Assembly: GCA_040757085.1 (NCBI GenBank)
Contig: JBFLXJ010000001.1
Location: 1 to 58,040, forward strand
DNA length: 58,040 bases
Direction: 5' to 3'
DNA from: Bacillota bacterium
Lineage (GTDB): Bacteria; Bacillota; Sulfobacillia; JACIYH01
In this document: piece by piece, positions 7,991 through 17,584 of the stretch
How positions within the stretch are numbered: position 1 is the first letter of the stretch
Layout: each line of letters starts with the position of its first letter
Program-made: the position numbers and the translations under genes
Notes under the pieces: model-generated
What the model saw: only the letters and a program-made list of their open reading frames with translations
Told to the model about the DNA's origin: nothing
The model's database searches: none

Positions 7991-10621
7991 GTGCAGGCGA
8001 GATTGCCTCCCGTGTATGACCCGAAGGCGGTGGAGGAACAGCGTTACCGGTTCTGGATGGAGGGGCGTTACTTTGCGGCCCGGGTGAACCGGGCGCGGGA
8101 GCCCTTCTGCATCGTCATCCCGCCTCCCAATGTGACCGGTTCGCTCCACATAGGGCATGCGCTGGACAACACCATGCAGGACATCCTGATCCGGTGGCGG
8201 AGGATGCAGGGGTACGAAACTCTGTGGCTGCCCGGCACCGACCATGCGGGCATCGCCACCCAGCACGTGGTGGAAAAGAGGCTGGCCAGGGAGGGCCTGA
8301 GCCGGCACGACCTGGGTCGGGAGAAGTTTCTGGAGCGGGTCTGGGAGTGGAAAAACGAGTATGAGTCCACCATCATTTCCCAGTTGCGCCGCCTGGGGGC
8401 GTCCTGCGACTGGTCCCGCACCCGCTTCACCATGGACGAGGGTTGCTCGCGGGCGGTGCGGGAAGTGTTCGTGCGGCTGTGGGAGAAGGGGGTAATTTAC
8501 CGGGGCGAGTACATCGTGAACTGGTGCCCGGAGTGCCGCACGGCCCTCTCCGACCTGGAGGTGGAACGGGAGGAAGCGACCGGCCGGCTGTGGTACGTCC
8601 GCTACCCCTACGCCGATGGGTCCGGGTACCTCACGGTGGCCACCACCCGCCCGGAGACCATCCTGGGAGACGTGGCGGTGGCGGTGCACCCCGACGATGG
8701 GCGCTACCGGGACATCGTGGGGAGGACGGTCGTGGTACCCATGGTGGACCGGCCCGTCCCCGTCATTGCCGACCGGGCGGTGGATCCTGACTTTGGCACC
8801 GGGGCGGTTAAGATCACCCCGGCGCACGACCCCGACGACTTTGAGGTGGCCGCCCGCCACGGGTTGGCAGCCATCGCCGTCATTGACGCCGACGGCAATA
8901 TGACGGCAGAGGCCGGGCGGTACGCGAAGATGACCAGGGAGCAATGCCGGCGGGCGATCCTGGATGACCTGCGGGCGGCCGGGCTCATCGAAAGAGAGGA
9001 AGAGCACACCCTGGCCCTGGGCCACTGCTACCGCTGTGACACGGTGGTGGAGCCGCTGCTTTCCCGGCAGTGGTTCGTGCGCATGAAGCCCCTGGCGGAA
9101 CCGGCCATCGAGGCGGTCAAACAGGGTGACATCGTCATCGTCCCCGAACGCTTCACCCGGGTATACCTGAACTGGCTGGAGAACATCCGGGACTGGTGCA
9201 TATCCCGCCAGATCTGGTGGGGCCATCGCATTCCCGCCTGGCACTGCCTCCGGTGTGGCCAAATCACCGTGTCGCGCACCGATCCTGCGGCCTGCGCCCA
9301 CTGCGGCAGCGACCGCCTGGAGCAGGACGAGAGCGTGCTGGACACCTGGTTTTCTTCCGCCCTGTGGCCGTTTTCCACCCTGGGATGGCCCGATCGCACC
9401 CCGGAACTTGAGTACTTCTATCCCACTTCGGTGCTGGTGACGGGGTACGACATCCTCTTCTTCTGGGTGGCCCGCATGATATTCATGGGCCTGGAGTTCA
9501 TGGGCAAGAAGCCCTTTCACTTCGTCCTCCTGCACGGGCTGGTGCGCGACGCCGAAGGCGAGAAGATGTCCAAATCACGCGGCACCGGCATCGATCCCAT
9601 GGACGCCATCGAGAAGTACGGGGCAGACAGCCTGCGCTTTTCCCTGATCATGGGCAACACGCCCGGGAACGACTTCCGGTTTTACTGGGAGAAAGTGGAG
9701 GGTGCCCGTAACTTCTGTAACAAGCTGTGGAACGCCGCCCGCTTCGTACTCATGAACCTGGACGACTTCGACCCGGAGGCCCGGGCTCCCCTGGCTCTGG
9801 CGGATCGCTGGATCCTGAGCCGTTACGCGCGCGTGCGCGACGAGGTCACCGGGTTGCTGGAGCAATTCCAACTGGGAGAGGCGGCCCGGGTGCTGTACGA
9901 CTTTATCTGGGACGAGTACTGCGACTGGTATATAGAGATGAGCAAGGGTCGCCTGGCCCAGCCCGGTCCGGGCAGGGCGGCTGCCCAGCGCACCCTGTGG
10001 CTGGTGCTGGAGGGCATCCTGCGCCTCTTGCACCCATTCATCCCCTTCATCACCGAAGAGATCTGGCAGCGGCTTCCCCACGAGGGTCCCGCCCTGGTGG
10101 TGGCGCCCTGGCCGGGGAGCAGGCCCGATCTGGTGGACCAGGCGGCTGAGGAACAGGTGACCCTGTGGATGGAGGTGACGCGGGCGATCCGCAACCTGAG
10201 GGCCGAGGTGGGCGTGGGGCCGGGACAGCCGGCCGCGGCTCTGGCGCACGCAGATCCCGAGACGGTGCGGGTCCTGGCCGCGGGGCGCGACATCATTTCC
10301 CGCCTGTCCTGGAGCGCGCCCTTTGAGGTAATGCGGGCCGACGAAGGACGACCCGCGCGCGCCGTGGCGTCCGTGGTGCGGGGGGTGGAAGTGTTCGTCC
10401 CCCTGGAAGGCGTGGTGGACGTGGCGCGCGAGGTGGAACGCACCCGCGCCCAGATCCGGCAGGCCGAAGCCGAACTGGAGCGGGTGGAAGCCCGGCTCTG
10501 CAATCCCCAATTCCTCGAGAGAGCGCCACAGGAAGTGGTGGACGAAATGCGGGCCCGCCAGCAGGAAGCGCTGGAGAAGGTGCGGAAACTCAGGGAGCGA
10601 CTGCAGCTGCTGGAGGGCTAA
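7991..10621 (+). CDS. valS: Valyl-tRNA synthetase
   Basis: 876 aa from the GTG at 7991, chosen for the AGGAGG site about 8 bases upstream; an earlier in-frame start would fall within the T-box terminator. Class I synthetase charging tRNA-Val. HIGH is seen as HIGH at 53-56 (GSLHIGHALD) and KMSKS at 525-529 (EKMSKSRGTG). The editing domain lies between them (TTRPETILGDVAVAVHP), and Cys pairs such as CLRCG and CAHCG suggest a zinc-binding insert. The C-terminal 60 residues form the tRNA-binding coiled coil (VAREVERTRAQIRQAEAELE). Length is normal. folC follows, an arrangement common in Bacillota. Confidence 0.97.
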   Translation: MQARLPPVYDPKAVEEQRYRFWMEGRYFAARVNRAREPFCIVIPPPNVTGSLHIGHALDNTMQDILIRWRRMQGYETLWLPGTDHAGIATQHVVEKRLAREGLSRHDLGREKFLERVWEWKNEYESTIISQLRRLGASCDWSRTRFTMDEGCSRAVREVFVRLWEKGVIYRGEYIVNWCPECRTALSDLEVEREEATGRLWYVRYPYADGSGYLTVATTRPETILGDVAVAVHPDDGRYRDIVGRTVVVPMVDRPVPVIADRAVDPDFGTGAVKITPAHDPDDFEVAARHGLAAIAVIDADGNMTAEAGRYAKMTREQCRRAILDDLRAAGLIEREEEHTLALGHCYRCDTVVEPLLSRQWFVRMKPLAEPAIEAVKQGDIVIVPERFTRVYLNWLENIRDWCISRQIWWGHRIPAWHCLRCGQITVSRTDPAACAHCGSDRLEQDESVLDTWFSSALWPFSTLGWPDRTPELEYFYPTSVLVTGYDILFFWVARMIFMGLEFMGKKPFHFVLLHGLVRDAEGEKMSKSRGTGIDPMDAIEKYGADSLRFSLIMGNTPGNDFRFYWEKVEGARNFCNKLWNAARFVLMNLDDFDPEARAPLALADRWILSRYARVRDEVTGLLEQFQLGEAARVLYDFIWDEYCDWYIEMSKGRLAQPGPGRAAAQRTLWLVLEGILRLLHPFIPFITEEIWQRLPHEGPALVVAPWPGSRPDLVDQAAEEQVTLWMEVTRAIRNLRAEVGVGPGQPAAALAHADPETVRVLAAGRDIISRLSWSAPFEVMRADEGRPARAVASVVRGVEVFVPLEGVVDVAREVERTRAQIRQAEAELERVEARLCNPQFLERAPQEVVDEMRARQQEALEKVRKLRERLQLLEG

Positions 10622-10746
10622 CCCCGGTGCGGGTCGGCCTGGCGAGCTCTGCAAGGGGAGGCTGCGCACGCACGGGCGCTGCGGGACCTGCGAGGGGCGA
10701 GAACAAGCAGCGGGGGTGCGGGCAGGGCAGGGAGAGGAGCCGGGGA

Positions 10747-12060
10747 ATGGATTACGAAGAAGCGCTTGAGTACATCCACGGTCTGGGCCGCTTTGGTTCC
10801 CGGCTGGGGCTGGAGCGCATCAGCAGGCTTTTGGAGCTGGCTGGCCACCCGCAGGCCGATTTGCGGGTGATACACGTGGCTGGCACCAACGGCAAAGGGT
10901 CGGTAACCGCCATGGCCGCTTCCGTGCTGGGAGCCGCAGGGCACCGGGTAGGGATGTACATTTCGCCTTACCTGGAGGATTTCCGGGAGCGCATACAGGT
11001 GGACGGCCAGTGTATCCCGGAGCGCGAAGTGGCCGCCTGGGTGGAACGCCTGCGCCCCCTGGTAGAGAGGGTAGTGGACGGCGGCCTTGACCACCCCACC
11101 GAGTTCGAGTTCATCACCCTGCTGGCCATGTGTTACTTTGCTGCCCGGCGGGTGGACTACGTGGTGCTGGAAGTGGGACTGGGCGGGCGGTTTGATGCCA
11201 CCAACGTGGTGGCGGAGCCGCTGGCCTGCGTCATATCCAACATCGCCCTTGACCACACCGATCGGCTCGGTCAGACCATAGCCGAGATTGCCTTCGAGAA
11301 GGCCGGCATCATCAAGCCCGGCCGCCCGGTGGTGACCGGTGCCCGTGATCCCGAGGCCCTGGAGGTCATCGCGCGGGTGGCCCGCGACAAGGGGGCACCC
11401 CTTTTCGTGGCCGGGCAGGATTTCACGTGGCAGGAGAGGTATTGTGACTGGCGGGGCCAGAAAGTCGATCTCCGTTGCCCGGGCCGCGATTTCCGCGACC
11501 TTTACATCCCCCTGGTGGGTCGCCACCAGCAGTCCAACACCGCCTGTGCGGTCACGGCCCTGGAGGTGGGTGTACCCGGTCTGCCCGAAAAGGCGGTGCG
11601 GGAGGGGGTGGCGGGTTGCCGGTGGCCAGGCAGGCTGGAGGTGCTGGGGGAACATCCCCTGGTGGTAATAGACGCCGCCCACAATCCCGACGGCGCAGCT
11701 GCCCTGCGGCAGGCTCTGGAACTGTTTCCCCGGCGGCGGCTGGTGATGGTGCTCGGCATCCTCAAAGACAAGAATGCCGAGGCCATGGTGCAGCTCCTGG
11801 CTCCCGGTGTCGACCTGCTCGTGGCCACCTCGCCGGCCGGACCGCGGGCCGGGAATCCGGAACGCATCGCCGATCTGGCCCGTCCCCTTTGTGGAAAGGT
11901 GGCGGTGGAACCCGACCTGGCTTTGGCGCTGGAACTGGCACTGGCAGCTGCTTCCCCCGATGACATGGTGCTGGTGGCGGGGTCCATCTACCTGGTAGGG
12001 CCGGCCCGGGCCCTGTTGCGGGCCCGTCTGGCTTCGAGCGCCAGTCCGACGTGCGCATAA
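10747..12060 (+). CDS. folC: Bifunctional folylpolyglutamate / dihydrofolate synthase
   Basis: 437 aa from the ATG at 10747 (MDYEEALEYIHGL, the normal family start); an in-frame GTG 40 codons upstream adds a low-complexity sequence and is rejected. Mur-ligase fold with P-loop GTNGKGS at 46-52, the SPYLEDFRERIQV substrate loop, EVGLGGRFDATNV, and the C-terminal domain with DAAHNPDGAAALRQ. It adds glutamates to reduced folates and can join glutamate to dihydropteroate. It lies 125 bases after valS and is probably in the same T-box-controlled transcript. Confidence 0.95.
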   Translation: MDYEEALEYIHGLGRFGSRLGLERISRLLELAGHPQADLRVIHVAGTNGKGSVTAMAASVLGAAGHRVGMYISPYLEDFRERIQVDGQCIPEREVAAWVERLRPLVERVVDGGLDHPTEFEFITLLAMCYFAARRVDYVVLEVGLGGRFDATNVVAEPLACVISNIALDHTDRLGQTIAEIAFEKAGIIKPGRPVVTGARDPEALEVIARVARDKGAPLFVAGQDFTWQERYCDWRGQKVDLRCPGRDFRDLYIPLVGRHQQSNTACAVTALEVGVPGLPEKAVREGVAGCRWPGRLEVLGEHPLVVIDAAHNPDGAAALRQALELFPRRRLVMVLGILKDKNAEAMVQLLAPGVDLLVATSPAGPRAGNPERIADLARPLCGKVAVEPDLALALELALAAASPDDMVLVAGSIYLVGPARALLRARLASSASPTCA

Positions 12061-12181
12061 AGCGCCAGCGGTGGCCAATAATACCAGATGATGCCATATC
12101 AGTCTGCGAAAGGAATCCCGTCGGGCGTGGCGAAATCTGTAGGCGTGTGTCCGTTCCTGGTGAGGGAAGGGGGGAAATCCC

Positions 12182-12439
12182 ATGCGGCGCCGGACGAGGG
12201 AGGGGGTGTCCCTGGTGGTCCTTCTCCTGGCGGGTCTCGTCCTGGGCACCCTGGTGGGGGAGATCTTGGGGGCTCGATTTCCCGCTCTGGCCGTGCTATC
12301 CCAGAGTAGGGGAATTGCCCTCGGACCCTGCTCCTTTGACCTGCGGGTGATATCTTTCACCGTAGGCCTGGGCTTGCAGGTCAACCTCCTGGGAGCGGCA
12401 GGGGCACTGGTGGGGATCATCCTCTGGTGGCGCAGGTAG
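12182..12439 (+). CDS. Small DUF4321-type membrane protein
   Basis: 85 aa with two hydrophobic segments (about 9-29 and 62-82) separated by a short loop with the pattern SRGIALGPCSFDLRVISFTVGLGLQVNLLGAAG. This matches my recollection of DUF4321, a family of unknown function encoded between folC/maf and radC/mreB in many Bacillota. The ATG follows an AGGGAAGGGGGG site. No catalytic residues are apparent. The usual maf gene is absent at this locus. Confidence 0.7.
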   Translation: MRRRTREGVSLVVLLLAGLVLGTLVGEILGARFPALAVLSQSRGIALGPCSFDLRVISFTVGLGLQVNLLGAAGALVGIILWWRR

Positions 12440-12583
12440 TCCTGGGCAAGGGGGAGGAATCGCGCAGGGGTGGTGAGGTAGCCCTGTGCGATGGAAGCGC
12501 GGGTGGCCTGCGCAAGGCGGCTCCCCATCCCGGTCGTCTAAGAGAGAGGGAAGGAGCGCCCTACCCTGGAAAACCGGTACACC

Positions 12584-13270
12584 ATGAGGGACCTCCCACC
12601 GGACGACCGCCCGCGGGAGAAGCTCATGCGGCACGGTGCGGAGGTGTTGTCCACGTCCGAACTGCTGGCGGTGGTACTGGGAAGCGGAAGCGAGGGGCAG
12701 TCGGCCCTGAGTCTGGCCCGTAGCCTTCTGGAGGAAGCCGGGGGCACCCTGTCCGGTCTGGCTACCCTGTCCGTCCAGGATCTGATGCGGTGGCACGGTA
12801 TGGGACCTGCCAAGGTGGCCCGGGTGCGGGCCACGGTGGAGCTGGCACGGCGGCTGTGGGCGGAGGAGGCGGGCTCACGCCCCGTGGTGCACAATGCCGA
12901 GGACCTGGCTGCCCTGGTGGTGCCCAGGCTGCGTTACCTCGACCGGGAACACCTGCTGGTGGTCATGCTGGACGCCTCCAACCGTGTGGTAGGGGTGGAG
13001 ACGGTGTCTGTGGGTGATCTCACCTCCTCTATTGCCCACCCGCGGGAAGTGTTCAAGCCCTGCATCCGGCGCAACGCGGCTGCGGTTGCCCTGGCCCACA
13101 ATCATCCTTCCGGTGACCCCCGGCCCAGCGAGGACGACGTGCAGGTAACCCAACGTATGATCGCGGCCGGGAAGTTGCTGGGGATAGAAGTGCTGGACCA
13201 CGTCATCCTGTCTGACCACGGATACATCAGCCTGCGTCAAGCGGGGTTCGGGTGGGAGAAAGGGGAATAG
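12584..13270 (+). CDS. radC: RadC family JAB/MPN+ domain protein
   Basis: 228 aa. The N-terminal half has the family start [18 protein letters not shown] and a helix-hairpin-helix ([21 protein letters not shown]). The C-terminal JAB domain has the full metal motif [14 protein letters not shown]: His172, His174, Ser182 and Asp185. RadC proteins keep a metalloprotease-like site, but their cellular role is unsettled despite the name. The gene ends two bases before the mreB start, the conserved Bacillota order radC-mreB. The ribosome site is weak, so translation may depend on upstream coupling. Confidence 0.93.
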   Translation: MRDLPPDDRPREKLMRHGAEVLSTSELLAVVLGSGSEGQSALSLARSLLEEAGGTLSGLATLSVQDLMRWHGMGPAKVARVRATVELARRLWAEEAGSRPVVHNAEDLAALVVPRLRYLDREHLLVVMLDASNRVVGVETVSVGDLTSSIAHPREVFKPCIRRNAAAVALAHNHPSGDPRPSEDDVQVTQRMIAAGKLLGIEVLDHVILSDHGYISLRQAGFGWEKGE

Positions 13271-13272
13271 CA

Positions 13273-14307
13273 GTGTTTTCGACGATCTACAAGTGGTTGT
13301 CGCACGACCTGGGCATCGACCTGGGCACCGCCAACAGCCTGGTGCACGTACGGGGAAGGGGGATCGTCCTGCAGGAACCATCCGTGGTGGCCATGGAGCG
13401 GGACGGCAGGGCGGTCCTGGCCGTGGGGGAAGAAGCCAAGCGCATGATCGGTCGCACACCCGGCAACATCGTGGCCGTGCGTCCCATGAAGGACGGGGTG
13501 ATCGCCGACTTCGACGTTACCATGACCATGCTGCGCTACTTCATCCACAAGGCCCTGCCCAACCGCGGGCTGGTGCGTCCCCGCGTGGTGGTGGCTGTGC
13601 CCAGCGGGGTTACCGAAGTGGAGCGCAGGGCTGTGGTGGATGCCACCTTGCAGGCGGGAGCCCGGGAGGCCTATCTGATCGAGGAGCCCATGGCTGCGGC
13701 CATCGGGGCGGGGCTTCCGGTGGAGGAGCCCACCGGCAACATGGTGGTGGATGTGGGGGGCGGTACCACCGAGGTGGCCATCATTTCCCTGGGGGGAATC
13801 GTTACCTGCCGTTCCATCCGGGTGGCCGGGGATGAGATGGACGAGGCCATCGTGTCGTACATCAAGCGCACGTACAACCTGCTCATCGGGGAAAGGACAG
13901 CCGAGGAGATAAAGATCCAGATCGGCTCAGCGTTCCCCGGGTACGATGATCAGGACATGGAAGTGAGGGGGCGGGATCTGGTCACCGGCCTGCCTCGCAC
14001 CCTGCGCGTCACGGCGGAGGAAATCAGGCGGGCTCTGAGCGAGCCGGTGGGGGCCATTCTGGAGGCCATCCGTACCACCTTGGAGCGTACTCCTCCCGAA
14101 CTGGCCTCGGATATCATGGATCGGGGGATATTCCTCACCGGCGGAGGCTCTCTCCTGAGGGGCTTGGATCGCCTGGTGGCGGAGGAAACGGGTATGCCCG
14201 TGCACCTGGCGGAGGAGCCCTTGTTGTGTGTGGCCCGGGGGACCGGGAAGGCGCTGGAGGAGATCCACACCCTGCGCAAAGTGCTCCTTAGCCCTCGCAG
14301 AGGGTGA
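13273..14307 (+). CDS. mreB: Rod-shape-determining actin homologue MreB
   Basis: 344 aa from the GTG at 13273, preceded by GAGAAAGGGG; the upstream in-frame ATG at 13252 would overlap radC and spoil the usual short N-terminus. Actin-fold signatures: phosphate 1 loop [15 protein letters not shown], phosphate 2 region [15 protein letters not shown], and adenosine region [13 protein letters not shown]. MreB filaments under the membrane orient the elongation synthase, here with MreC, MreD, PBP2 and RodA encoded downstream. It heads a module whose genes mostly overlap or lie within about 20 bases. Confidence 0.97.
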   Translation: MFSTIYKWLSHDLGIDLGTANSLVHVRGRGIVLQEPSVVAMERDGRAVLAVGEEAKRMIGRTPGNIVAVRPMKDGVIADFDVTMTMLRYFIHKALPNRGLVRPRVVVAVPSGVTEVERRAVVDATLQAGAREAYLIEEPMAAAIGAGLPVEEPTGNMVVDVGGGTTEVAIISLGGIVTCRSIRVAGDEMDEAIVSYIKRTYNLLIGERTAEEIKIQIGSAFPGYDDQDMEVRGRDLVTGLPRTLRVTAEEIRRALSEPVGAILEAIRTTLERTPPELASDIMDRGIFLTGGGSLLRGLDRLVAEETGMPVHLAEEPLLCVARGTGKALEEIHTLRKVLLSPRRG

Positions 14308-14326
14308 TCGGCAGGGAGGAGACGCC

Positions 14327-15223
14327 ATGCGGATCGCCGGGGCCAGGATCGCGGCCGCCCTCGGGGTGGGCTTGCTGGTAGTTTTCCTGGCCGGCCTCAC
14401 CGCCGCCGAGAGAGAGCGGGTCACTGCGTTTGAGCAGGCGGTGCGGGAAGGCCTGCGTCCCGCCCTGCTTGTGGTGGCCCGGGCGTCGGACACGCTGAAG
14501 GGGACGGTTACCACTCTGGTCTCTTTGCCCGAGATCAGGGAGCGGCAAAAGGAACTCGAGCGGGAGGCGGCCCGAGCCCGCGACCTGGAGCGACGGCTGG
14601 CGGTGCTGGAAGAAGAGAACCGCCGGCTGCGGGCACTGCTTGGTTTCCGGCCCCCGGTGCCGGGGCAGGTGGTGGGGGCACGGGTTGTGGGGCGAAATGC
14701 CGACAACTGGCTCAGCCGGGTGGTGATCGACCAGGGGACCGGAGCGGGCATATGCAGGGACGCCGCAGTGCTGACAGAAGAGGGGCTGGTGGGTAGGGTG
14801 TCTTCCCCGGGACCGTACCAGTCTGTGGTCACCCTCCTTTCCGACCCAGGTAGCGCGGTGGCCGCCATGGTGGCCAGCACCCATGACGCCGGGGTGTGTT
14901 ACGGGCAGGTGGGCACCGACCTTTTGCGCATGCGCTTTTTCTCCCGGGACGCCCGCGTGGCCCCCGGCGACCAGGTGGTGACATCGGGGCTGGGTGGGGT
15001 GTTTCCTCCCCACCTGATGGTGGGCACGGTGGTGGAAACCTTCCGCGGCGACTACGGCCTGGTGCAGTATGCCACGGTCAGGCCCGCCGCCGACCTCAAT
15101 CGTCTCGGGGAGGTGCTGGTCCTGGTACCCACCCCCGCCGGCACGCCGGTACCGGGTGGCGCTTCCGTCCCCGGGGGTGCTCCCCCTCCCGGCGCCGCTT
15201 ATGGGGCGGGGGGACCTCGATGA
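14327..15223 (+). CDS. mreC: Rod-shape-determining protein MreC
   Basis: 298 aa from the ATG at 14327 behind GCAGGGAGGAG. One N-terminal membrane segment (about 7-27), a coiled coil (about 64-104, REIRERQKELEREAARARDL), then the beta-barrel MreC domain (VVGARVVGRNADNWLSRVVIDQGTGAG). The tail is Pro/Gly/Ala-rich and probably disordered. It acts outside the membrane as the scaffold that activates PBP2-RodA. The stop overlaps the mreD start (ATGA). Confidence 0.93.
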   Translation: MRIAGARIAAALGVGLLVVFLAGLTAAERERVTAFEQAVREGLRPALLVVARASDTLKGTVTTLVSLPEIRERQKELEREAARARDLERRLAVLEEENRRLRALLGFRPPVPGQVVGARVVGRNADNWLSRVVIDQGTGAGICRDAAVLTEEGLVGRVSSPGPYQSVVTLLSDPGSAVAAMVASTHDAGVCYGQVGTDLLRMRFFSRDARVAPGDQVVTSGLGGVFPPHLMVGTVVETFRGDYGLVQYATVRPAADLNRLGEVLVLVPTPAGTPVPGGASVPGGAPPPGAAYGAGGPR

Positions 15224-15723
15224 CGAGGGTGCTCGCTGCAGTGGGCATGGTCGCCCTGGTGGCTGTTTTCCAGTTGGGTGCGGCGCCGCGCCTGGCCGTT
15301 CTGGGGGTGAAACCCGACTTCCTCCTCCTTGCCGTGATCGGGTTTGCCCTCTGCCGGGGGACGGTGGCCGGTTGCCTGCTGGGCGCTGGCGCGGGGCTGG
15401 TCGAGGACATCGTGGCGGGGCAGTACCTGGGGGTGCGGGCTCTATCCTTCGCGCTGGTCGGTCTTGGCACCGCTCGGGCCCGTGCCCGCATCTTCGGCGA
15501 TCAACCCCTGGTGCCAGTGGTGGCGGCCGTGGGGGGCACGGTACTGGCCGAGTTAGCGAGCTGGGCCATGTGGCGGATTCTGGGACTGCCCCTCCCCCTG
15601 GGGACGGGCCTGGTGCGGGTGGTGCTGCCGGCCAGCCTGTATAACGGTCTGATCGCTCCCCTGATCCCGGGATGGTGGGTGAGGCGCGAGCAACGGGGGC
15701 ACGAGGTGAGGGCCGGTGCCTGA
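15220..15723 (+). CDS. mreD: Rod-shape-determining membrane protein MreD
   Basis: 167 aa with about five membrane segments. The conserved KPDFLLLAVIGFALCRGTVAGCLLGAGAGLVEDIVAG segment is the MreD signature region (cited in parts: KPDFLLL, GLVEDIVAG). The ATG at 15220 overlaps the mreC stop by four bases, and its own stop overlaps the mrdA GTG by eight. It is a multispan partner of MreC in the elongation complex. A long frame that begins upstream inside mreC is not the real gene. Confidence 0.88.
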   Translation: MTRVLAAVGMVALVAVFQLGAAPRLAVLGVKPDFLLLAVIGFALCRGTVAGCLLGAGAGLVEDIVAGQYLGVRALSFALVGLGTARARARIFGDQPLVPVVAAVGGTVLAELASWAMWRILGLPLPLGTGLVRVVLPASLYNGLIAPLIPGWWVRREQRGHEVRAGA

Positions 15724-17584
15724 GGGATGGGACAGGCGCATACACCGGCTGGTGTTCGTGGTCATGGGGGTATTCCTGGTCCTGGCTCTATCCCTTGCCT
15801 ATCTGCAACTGGGTCCTGCCTCCGAGACGTATCGCCGTCTGGCCGACCGCAACCGCATCCGCATCCTGGACATTCCCGCCCCCCGGGGTGAGATATTCGA
15901 TCGCAACGGCTGCGCCCTGGCCACCAACCGTCCGGCTTTCGGGCTTTCCCTCGTGTTCCTGGGGTGGGACGAGGTGCGCCAGAGTGCCGCCAGGCTGGGG
16001 GAACTCCTGGGCCTGGACCCAGCGCGGGTGCAAGAGCGCGTCAGGGCGCAGGGGTACCGGCTGTACCAGCCCGTCCGCATCCTGGACGACCTTACTCCCG
16101 AGCAGCAGTCGGTGGTGGAGGAACACAGCTCCGAATTGCCCGGGGTGGTGATCGAAGTGCGTCCCCGGCGGTACTATCCCCTGGGTACCACCGCTGCCCA
16201 CGTGCTCGGGTACCTGCGTGAGGTCGGCCCGGAGGAACTGAGTCAGAAGGGGTATAAACTGGGGGACATGATAGGACGGTCGGGACTGGAGGCTGCCCTC
16301 GAAGAGTCCCTGCGGGGGCAGGACGGGGGAAGGCAGGTGGAGGTCAACCACCGGGGGTTCCCGGTGCGGGACATTCCCCCGGTTACCCACCCCGTGCCCG
16401 GCAAGGACGTCTACCTCACCATCGACCTGGAGCTGCAGCAGGCGGCGGAAAATGCCCTGGCCCGGACCATAGGGCGGCTGCAGGAGAAGTATCCGGGGGC
16501 GCGGGCGGGGGCGGTGGTAGCCCTCGATGTGCACACCGGCGAGGTGCTCGCCCTGGTGAGTTACCCCGCCTTTGACCCCAACGTGTTCACCCGGCCCGTG
16601 GCGGCGGACGAGTGGGCCCAGCTCACCTCTCCCGACCGTCCCCTGTGGAACCGCGCCATCGGAGGTGTGTACGCTCCCGGGTCCACCTTCAAGATGGTCA
16701 CCGCCATCGCCGCCCTGATGGAAGGGAAGGTCACGCCCGAAGAAAAGGTGGTGTGCCGGGGCTTTCACCCGGTGAGCGCGAGTTGGTCGCGACCCAAACG
16801 GTGCTGGGTGCGGGCGGGGCACGGCCCGGTAGACCTGCACCAGGCCATCGCCAAATCCTGTGACGTCTACTTCTACGAGATGGCCCGGAGGGTGGGAGTG
16901 GATGGCATTGCCAAATGGGCGACTGCCTTTGGCTTGGGGCAGAAAACGCACATTGGGTTGGCGGGCGAGGCGGCCGGGGTGGTGGCCAGCACGGCATACA
17001 AGGAGTGGGCATATCACGCCCGCACGAGTGACGGCAGTCGCCTCTTCCCCTGGATCGACACGCCACGCTGGCAGTATCCGGCCGAGGACATGGACGCGGC
17101 CATCGGCCAGGGATTCCATAGCTTCACCCCCCTGCAGATGGCGGTGTACACGAGTATGCTGGCCAACGGCGGGGTGAGGTACCGTCCCCAGCTGGTGCGG
17201 GAGGCGAGGGATGCGGCCGGGAACACGCAAGAGTTCGCGCCCCAGGAGGAGGGGAGGGTGGAACTGCCCGGCCCGGTTTGGGACGCGGTGCGCGCGGGGA
17301 TGCGGGCGGTTACCCTGCCCGGGGGCACGGCGGGAGGAGTGTTTGCCGGGTTCCCCGTGGCCGTGGCGGGCAAGACGGGGACAGCGGAAAACCCTCATGG
17401 TGACGACCACGCCTGGTTCGTCTGTTACGCGCCTTACCAGGAGCCCAGGATTGCGCTGGCGGTGCTGATCGAGCAGGGCGGCCACGGGACGGCGGCAGCG
17501 GCGGTGGCACGCGACGTCCTGACCCAGTTCTTCCACGTGGAAGCCACCATCCTCCCCGGCAGCACTATCACCACCGGTGAGTGA
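15716..17584 (+). CDS. mrdA: Penicillin-binding protein 2 (elongation transpeptidase)
   Basis: 622 aa, GTG start. One membrane anchor (about 12-32), a PBP dimerisation/pedestal domain (PAPRGEIFDRNGCALATNRP onward), and a transpeptidase domain with STFK at 323-326 (nucleophile Ser323), SCD at 381-383 and KTGT at 553-556. Asp in the third position of the SxN motif is usual for the PBP2 class. It cross-links peptidoglycan during side-wall growth, partnered by the RodA glycosyltransferase encoded at 19483. The start overlaps mreD and the end overlaps minC by eight bases. Confidence 0.95.
   Translation: MPEGWDRRIHRLVFVVMGVFLVLALSLAYLQLGPASETYRRLADRNRIRILDIPAPRGEIFDRNGCALATNRPAFGLSLVFLGWDEVRQSAARLGELLGLDPARVQERVRAQGYRLYQPVRILDDLTPEQQSVVEEHSSELPGVVIEVRPRRYYPLGTTAAHVLGYLREVGPEELSQKGYKLGDMIGRSGLEAALEESLRGQDGGRQVEVNHRGFPVRDIPPVTHPVPGKDVYLTIDLELQQAAENALARTIGRLQEKYPGARAGAVVALDVHTGEVLALVSYPAFDPNVFTRPVAADEWAQLTSPDRPLWNRAIGGVYAPGSTFKMVTAIAALMEGKVTPEEKVVCRGFHPVSASWSRPKRCWVRAGHGPVDLHQAIAKSCDVYFYEMARRVGVDGIAKWATAFGLGQKTHIGLAGEAAGVVASTAYKEWAYHARTSDGSRLFPWIDTPRWQYPAEDMDAAIGQGFHSFTPLQMAVYTSMLANGGVRYRPQLVREARDAAGNTQEFAPQEEGRVELPGPVWDAVRAGMRAVTLPGGTAGGVFAGFPVAVAGKTGTAENPHGDDHAWFVCYAPYQEPRIALAVLIEQGGHGTAAAAVARDVLTQFFHVEATILPGSTITTGE

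Noticed and set aside
7823-9535. Long 570-codon frame opposite valS
   Set aside because: It is antisense to a perfect valyl-tRNA synthetase, has a His/Pro/Gly-rich shadow composition and no recognisable domain.
14228-14326. Longer mreC starting inside mreB
   Set aside because: The ATG at 14327 has an ideal ribosome site and gives the normal short cytoplasmic tail before the membrane helix.
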